Part shown: positions 14,162 through 17,530 of the stretch, piece after piece
How positions within the stretch are numbered: the first letter of the stretch is position 1
How the letters are laid out: every line of letters starts with the position of its first letter
Source of the DNA: REEP01 sp964603915
GTDB lineage: Bacteria > Pseudomonadota > Alphaproteobacteria > Rhodospirillales > Defluviicoccaceae
Reading direction: 5' to 3'
NCBI GenBank assembly: GCA_964603915.1
Contig: CAZRWU010000051.1
Coordinates: forward strand, 1 to 17,530
Length of the DNA stretch: 17,530 bases
Notes under the pieces: model-generated
Database searches by the model: none
Told to the model about the DNA's origin: nothing
The model's input: only the letters and a program-made list of their open reading frames with translations
Made by a program: the position numbers and the translations under genes

Positions 14162-16134
14162 GCCGCCGCCGCAACCGCGCTCCCGCCGCCGCCGCGCGCC
14201 ATGCCAATCTGGCGGCGGCGCTGCTGGGCGAAGCCGTCGGCCTTCATAAGGCCGGCCGCCTCGCCGAGGCGGAGGCGCTCTACCAGCGGGTTCTCGCGCG
14301 CGCGCCGCGCCAGCCGGACGCCCTCCACCTGCTCGGCGTCGCCGCCCACCAGCGTGGCGACCACGCCCGGGCGCGGGCGCTGATCGAAAGCGCCATCGCC
14401 GTCAATGCCCGCGACGCCGCCTACCACAACAACCTCGGCACCGTCCTGCTGGCGAGCGGGCAGCCGCAAGCGGCGATCCAGTCGCTGCGCCGCGCCCTCG
14501 CCCTCAAGCCCGGCTATGCCGAGGCCCACAACAATCTCGGCAACGCCTTGCAGAACGCCGGCGATCTCGACGCCGCCGTCGCCAGCTACCGCCGCGCCCT
14601 CGCCCTCCGCCCCGACTACGCCGAGGCCCACGGCAATCTCGGCCGGGCCCTGCACGCCGCCGGCGATCTCGACGCCGCCGTCGCCAGCTACCGCCGCGCC
14701 CTCGGCCACCAGCCCGGTTACGTCAACGCCCGCAAGAACCTCGGCGACGCCCTCGCCGAACTCGGCCGTCCCGGCGAGGCGGAGGCGCACTACCGCAAGG
14801 CTTTGGCGAGCGATCCCGGCAACGCCGACGTCCACGCCGCGCTGGCGGCGCTGTGGGAGCGGGCGAGCCGGCTCGACGACGCGCTCGCCGAAGCCGAAGC
14901 GGCGCTCAAGATCGCGCCGGGGCATGTGCGGGCGACGGTGATGGCGGCGCGCTGCGAGCGCCGGCTCGGCCGCGGCGAAGCCGGCCTGGTCCGGCTCGAG
15001 GCCCTCCTTGCCGCCGCATCCGCTTCGAACGCCCTCGACGACGCCTCGCGCGCCTTCGTCGCTTTCGAGATGGCGACGATCCTCGACCGGCTCGGCGACT
15101 ACCGGGCGGCGTTCCGCCGGTTCGATGAGGGCAACCGGATGATCGCGCGCGGCCCGCAGGCGCGGGCGGTCGACGCCGCGGCGTTCCCGTGCCAGATCGC
15201 CCGCCTCGCCGAGCGCTTCACCGCCGAATGGGTGGCGAGCTGGACGCCGCCGGCGCCGTACGATCCGGCGGCGCACGGGGGCGTCGTCCCGGCCTTCCTG
15301 ATCGGCTTTCCGCGCTCCGGCACGACACTGCTCGATCAGGTGCTGAACGCCCATCCGGCGCTGACGACGCTGGAGGAAAAGCCCGCGCTCGACGTCGTCA
15401 AGCGCGCCCTCGAGGAGCGTCCGGAGGGCTATCCGGACGCGCTGGCGACCTTGGACGCGGCGGCGATCGCGGCGCTGCGGGAGATCTATCTCGGCGAGCT
15501 GGCCCGGCATCTCGCCCAGGAGCGGCCCGGCGAGCGGCCCGGCGACCGTCCGGCAGGCGGTCCCGCAACTCGTCCCGCAGGCCGTCTTCCCGGCCTCGTC
15601 ATCGACAAGATGCCGCTCAACGCCATCGACGCCGGGCTGATCTGGCGGCTGTTCCCGGAGGCCAAGGTCATTCTCGCCCTGCGCCACCCGTGCGACGTCG
15701 TGCTCAGCGGCTTCATGCAGGCGTTCCGGCCGAACGCGGCGATGGTCCACTTCGCGACGCTCGAATCGACCGCCGCGCTCTACGCCGAGGTCATGGCGCT
15801 GTGGCGGCGCTACGCCGCGATTCTGCCGCTTTCCGTCCTCGCCACCCGCTACGAGGACCTGATCGCCGATTTCCCCGGCGAGACCCGCCGCATCCTCGAT
15901 TTTCTCGGCCTGCCGTGGGACGACGCGGTGCTGTCCTATCGCGAGCGGGCCAAGGCGCGGGCGATCGCGACGCCGAGCTACCATCAGGTGGTGCAGCCGC
16001 TCTACACCCGCTCGGTCGGCCGCTGGCGCAACTACGCCGAGGAAATGACGCCGGTTCTGCCGCTGCTGCGGCCGTTCGCCGAGGCCTTCGGCTACAGCTT
16101 CTCGCCCGCGGAGGACGAATCCGGCGCGGAGTGA
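14158..16134 (+). CDS. TPR-repeat sulfotransferase
   Basis: 658 residues if started at the GTG overlapping the previous stop. The N-terminal half (about 14-345) is a series of TPRs, including two adjacent units sharing a 47-base identical stretch. The C-terminal half is a PAPS-dependent sulfotransferase: the 5'-phosphosulfate loop FLIGFPRSGTTLLDQ (380-394), a glutamate block TLEEKPAL, VIDKMPLNAIDAGLI, the 3'-phosphate site LRHPCDVVLSGF with R509 and S517, and the late RYEDLI and GRWRNYAEEM blocks. A low-complexity Arg/Pro/Gly insert (455-479) interrupts the catalytic domain. The family moves sulfate from PAPS to hydroxyls on sugars or tyrosines. Next to a GT4 and a TPR-GT9, the target is likely a glycan or glycoprotein. 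The last 43 bases overlap the convergent ThiE/TenI-like gene. Confidence 0.9.
   Translation: MSRRRNRAPAAAARHANLAAALLGEAVGLHKAGRLAEAEALYQRVLARAPRQPDALHLLGVAAHQRGDHARARALIESAIAVNARDAAYHNNLGTVLLASGQPQAAIQSLRRALALKPGYAEAHNNLGNALQNAGDLDAAVASYRRALALRPDYAEAHGNLGRALHAAGDLDAAVASYRRALGHQPGYVNARKNLGDALAELGRPGEAEAHYRKALASDPGNADVHAALAALWERASRLDDALAEAEAALKIAPGHVRATVMAARCERRLGRGEAGLVRLEALLAAASASNALDDASRAFVAFEMATILDRLGDYRAAFRRFDEGNRMIARGPQARAVDAAAFPCQIARLAERFTAEWVASWTPPAPYDPAAHGGVVPAFLIGFPRSGTTLLDQVLNAHPALTTLEEKPALDVVKRALEERPEGYPDALATLDAAAIAALREIYLGELARHLAQERPGERPGDRPAGGPATRPAGRLPGLVIDKMPLNAIDAGLIWRLFPEAKVILALRHPCDVVLSGFMQAFRPNAAMVHFATLESTAALYAEVMALWRRYAAILPLSVLATRYEDLIADFPGETRRILDFLGLPWDDAVLSYRERAKARAIATPSYHQVVQPLYTRSVGRWRNYAEEMTPVLPLLRPFAEAFGYSFSPAEDESGAE
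14556..14704 (+). repeat. 47-base identical direct repeat within TPR units
   Basis: Bases 14556-14602 and 14658-14704 are identical over 47 positions at an offset of 102 bases, exactly one 34-residue TPR. Both encode AGDLDAAVASYRRAL. This points to recent duplication or gene conversion of one repeat unit. Confidence 0.85.
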
Positions 16135-16787
16135 TGCGGCGGCGGCGGAGCGAGTCCGCCGATGGCGGCGAAGCCGGCCGCGCCGCTCAAGGTCAGGCGC
16201 GCGGCGGTCGCCGCCGAGACGCCGCCGAGGGCGTAGACCGGAAGCGGACTTTGCCGGACGAGCGTCGCAAAACGGAGCGGCCCGAGCGGCCGCGCGTCCG
16301 GATGGCTCGCCGTCGCGAACACCGGCGAGAGCAGCGCCGCGTCGGCCCCGGCGCGCGCCGCCGCGCGGATGGCCGCGGGCGAGTGCGCCGCGACGGTGAC
16401 CAGCCAGCCGGGACGGCGCAGCAGGCGCCAGCGCCGCCCGCCGTGGCGCAGCATCGCCTCGGGCAGGTGCAGGCCGCCGTCGCCGTTGCCGGCGCTCATC
16501 CGGGCGGCGAGGCGGGGATCGCCGGCGATGAGGAGGCGGACGCCGCGCGCGCGGCACAGGCCGGCGAGACGCGTGGCGAGGCGTTGCCGCATGCCGTCGT
16601 CGGGGTGGCGGAGGACGACCGCCGCCCCCCGCGGCAGCCGGGCGACCGCCGCTTCCGGATCGGCGAGGCGCGCGGCGTCGGTCATCAGGATCAGCCGCGG
16701 CAGCGCCGCGCCGCCGCCGCGCGGCGCCCCCAAGGGTTTCGCCCCCAAGGGTTTGAGGCGGCGCGCCAACTCTGCTAGGCTCGCCAT
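16092..16787 (-). CDS. Thiamine phosphate synthase / TenI-like protein
   Basis: 231 residues with the TIM-barrel layout of ThiE/TenI: LILMTDAARLAD (32-43), RLLIAGDPRLAA (84-95), GGLHLPE (104-110), VTVAAHSPAAIRAAARAGAD (130-149), ALLSPVFATASHPDARPLGP (151-170) and PVYALGGVSA (183-192). ThiE joins the thiazole and pyrimidine phosphates of thiamine, and TenI is a thiazole tautomerase or related protein. Residues expected in true ThiE look altered: the usual Asn-Asp pair reads G89-D90 and no Lys is visible in the phosphate-loop segment, so a TenI-like or divergent role is quite possible. The start is supported by GGTGA just upstream. A 15-base tandem duplication near the N-terminus encodes KPLGA twice. 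The 3' end overlaps the sulfotransferase. No other thiamine gene is nearby. Confidence 0.78.
   Translation of the reverse strand: MASLAELARRLKPLGAKPLGAPRGGGAALPRLILMTDAARLADPEAAVARLPRGAAVVLRHPDDGMRQRLATRLAGLCRARGVRLLIAGDPRLAARMSAGNGDGGLHLPEAMLRHGGRRWRLLRRPGWLVTVAAHSPAAIRAAARAGADAALLSPVFATASHPDARPLGPLRFATLVRQSPLPVYALGGVSAATAARLTLSGAAGFAAIGGLAPPPPHHSAPDSSSAGEKL
16725..16754. repeat. 15-base tandem duplication in the ThiE/TenI-like gene
   Basis: The unit CGCCCCCAAGGGTTT occurs twice in a row (16725-16739 and 16740-16754) and keeps the frame, doubling five residues in the non-conserved N-terminal extension before the first barrel strand. Confidence 0.85.
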
Positions 16788-16816
16788 CGTTTTTCACCAC
16801 GGATCGGACTTGCGCC

Positions 16817-17512
16817 ATGGCGGCGGAATTGGAAGTGCCGGCGGACATCGCCGCCAATCTCGCGGCGGTCAAGGCGGCGATCGCCGCCGCCGCCGCGCGC
16901 GCCCGCCGCGCCCCGCAAGACGTCGCCCTGGTCGCGGTGAGCAAGACGCAAGGCGCGGGCGCGATCTGCAAGGCCATCGCCGCCGGCGTCGCCCTGTTCG
17001 GCGAGAACCGCGTCCAGGAGGCCGAAAGCAAGTGGCCGGCGCTGAAGGAGGAATTCCCGGACGTTCGCCTGCATCTGATCGGCCCGCTCCAGCGCAACAA
17101 GATCCGCCGCGCCCTCGCCCTGTTCGACGTGATCGAGACCGTCGACCGCCCCGCCCTCGCGCGCAACCTCGCCGAGGCGATGGAGCAGGGGGACCGCCGC
17201 CCCGATCTGTTTGTTCAGGTCAATACCGGCGCGGAGCGGCAGAAGCACGGAGTTTTGCCCAAGGATGCGGACGCCTTCATCCAGGGCTGTATCGACGAGC
17301 TGAACCTGCCGATCAAGGGCGCGATGTGTATTCCGCCGATCGACGAGGAGCCGTCCCTGCATTTCGCCATGCTCCACGACATCGCCGAGCGCAACGGCCT
17401 CAGCGAACTGAGCATGGGCATGTCGGCCGATTTCCCCGTCGCCGTCGAGTTCGGCGCGACGATCGTCAGGGTCGGCACCGCCATCTTCGGCTCGCGCCCC
17501 GCCCCCGCCTGA
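16817..17512 (+). CDS. yggS: YggS/PLPBP-family pyridoxal phosphate homeostasis protein
   Basis: A PLP-binding protein without known enzymatic turnover that keeps free pyridoxal phosphate and amino/keto acid pools in balance in the cytoplasm. The 231 residues match the family. The PLP lysine is K43 in VAVSKTQ. FGENRVQEAESKW (about 61-73), HLIGPLQRNKI (about 86-96), the VQVNTG strand with an AERQKHGV loop, MCIPP, and the C-terminal LSMGMSADFPVAVEFGATIVRVGTAIFG phosphate-binding region are all intact. The ATG at 16817 has only a weak upstream purine stretch. The gene is divergent from the ThiE/TenI-like gene with 29 bases between starts, so the two promoters must overlap the neighbouring coding sequence. 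The pairing of two vitamin-cofactor proteins may be incidental. Confidence 0.95.
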   Translation: MAAELEVPADIAANLAAVKAAIAAAAARARRAPQDVALVAVSKTQGAGAICKAIAAGVALFGENRVQEAESKWPALKEEFPDVRLHLIGPLQRNKIRRALALFDVIETVDRPALARNLAEAMEQGDRRPDLFVQVNTGAERQKHGVLPKDADAFIQGCIDELNLPIKGAMCIPPIDEEPSLHFAMLHDIAERNGLSELSMGMSADFPVAVEFGATIVRVGTAIFGSRPAPA

Positions 17513-17530
17513 CGGCGCCTTTTCCGCTCG

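Noticed and set aside
14191..15062. CRISPR-like array suggested by regularly spaced repeats
   Set aside because: The 102-base periodicity is that of 34-residue TPR units in a coding frame, not direct repeats with unique spacers.
13954..17166. 1070-residue minus-strand ORF antisense to the sulfotransferase and yggS
   Set aside because: It is compositionally biased and lacks any motif, and it lies opposite well-supported genes. It is an artefact of the scarcity of stop codons in GC-rich DNA.

Overview
The window is very GC-rich, with G or C at most third codon positions. Its housekeeping genes (maf-aroE-coaE, hslVU, a proteobacterial-type glucokinase) point to an alphaproteobacterium, most likely of the Rhodospirillales / Azospirillum-Magnetospirillum type. 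That assignment is inferred from gene content and protein flavour, not from a database match. A run of 10 N at 11937-11946 shows the source is a draft assembly.

Layout. (1) 1-711: a short cobalamin-binding protein with the Wx9EH motif of CarH-type B12 photoreceptors, cut or starting at the window edge, converging on (2) a glucokinase on the minus strand (711-1670). (3) 1671-2069: a non-coding divergent spacer. (4) 2070-5647: a tightly packed plus-strand operon of a secreted amidohydrolase, maf, aroE and coaE. The first three genes are joined by 4-base stop/start overlaps. (5) 5614-6501, minus: a two-domain CBM-like + CAP/SCP protein whose end overlaps coaE. (6) 6502-6954: a spacer with two hairpins and a likely heat-shock promoter, then hslV-hslU (6955-8816). 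(7) 8823-9848, minus: a protein made of two CBM9/DOMON-like modules, with no signal peptide. (8) 9849-10515: a 670-base non-coding, highly structured region with repeated TCATCCNCA-like motifs, which could be a replication origin or a structured RNA. (9) 10516-16134: a glycan/sulfation cassette of a GT4 glycosyltransferase with an unusual C-terminal helix-turn-helix-like tail, a TPR protein with a GT9-like domain, and a TPR sulfotransferase. A 39-codon ORF bridges the first two genes by overlaps at both ends. (10) 16092-16787, minus: a ThiE/TenI-like protein, divergent from yggS (16817-17512).

How the genes may work together. The maf-aroE-coaE and hslVU blocks are ordinary core metabolism and proteostasis. 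The accessory content is concentrated in the two leaderless beta-rich proteins (CAP and CBM9-like), in the structured spacer, and in the GT4 / TPR-GT9 / TPR-sulfotransferase set. That set probably builds or decorates a sulfated surface glycan or glycoprotein. Three convergent gene pairs end within 6 bases of each other or overlap by 34-43 bases, so antisense transcription at gene ends is likely unless termination is tight.

The points most worth a second look are the short B12 photosensor-like protein, the structured spacer at 9990-10370, and the glycosyl/sulfotransferase cassette. I found no CRISPR array, rRNA, tRNA, insertion sequence or recognisable phage gene.
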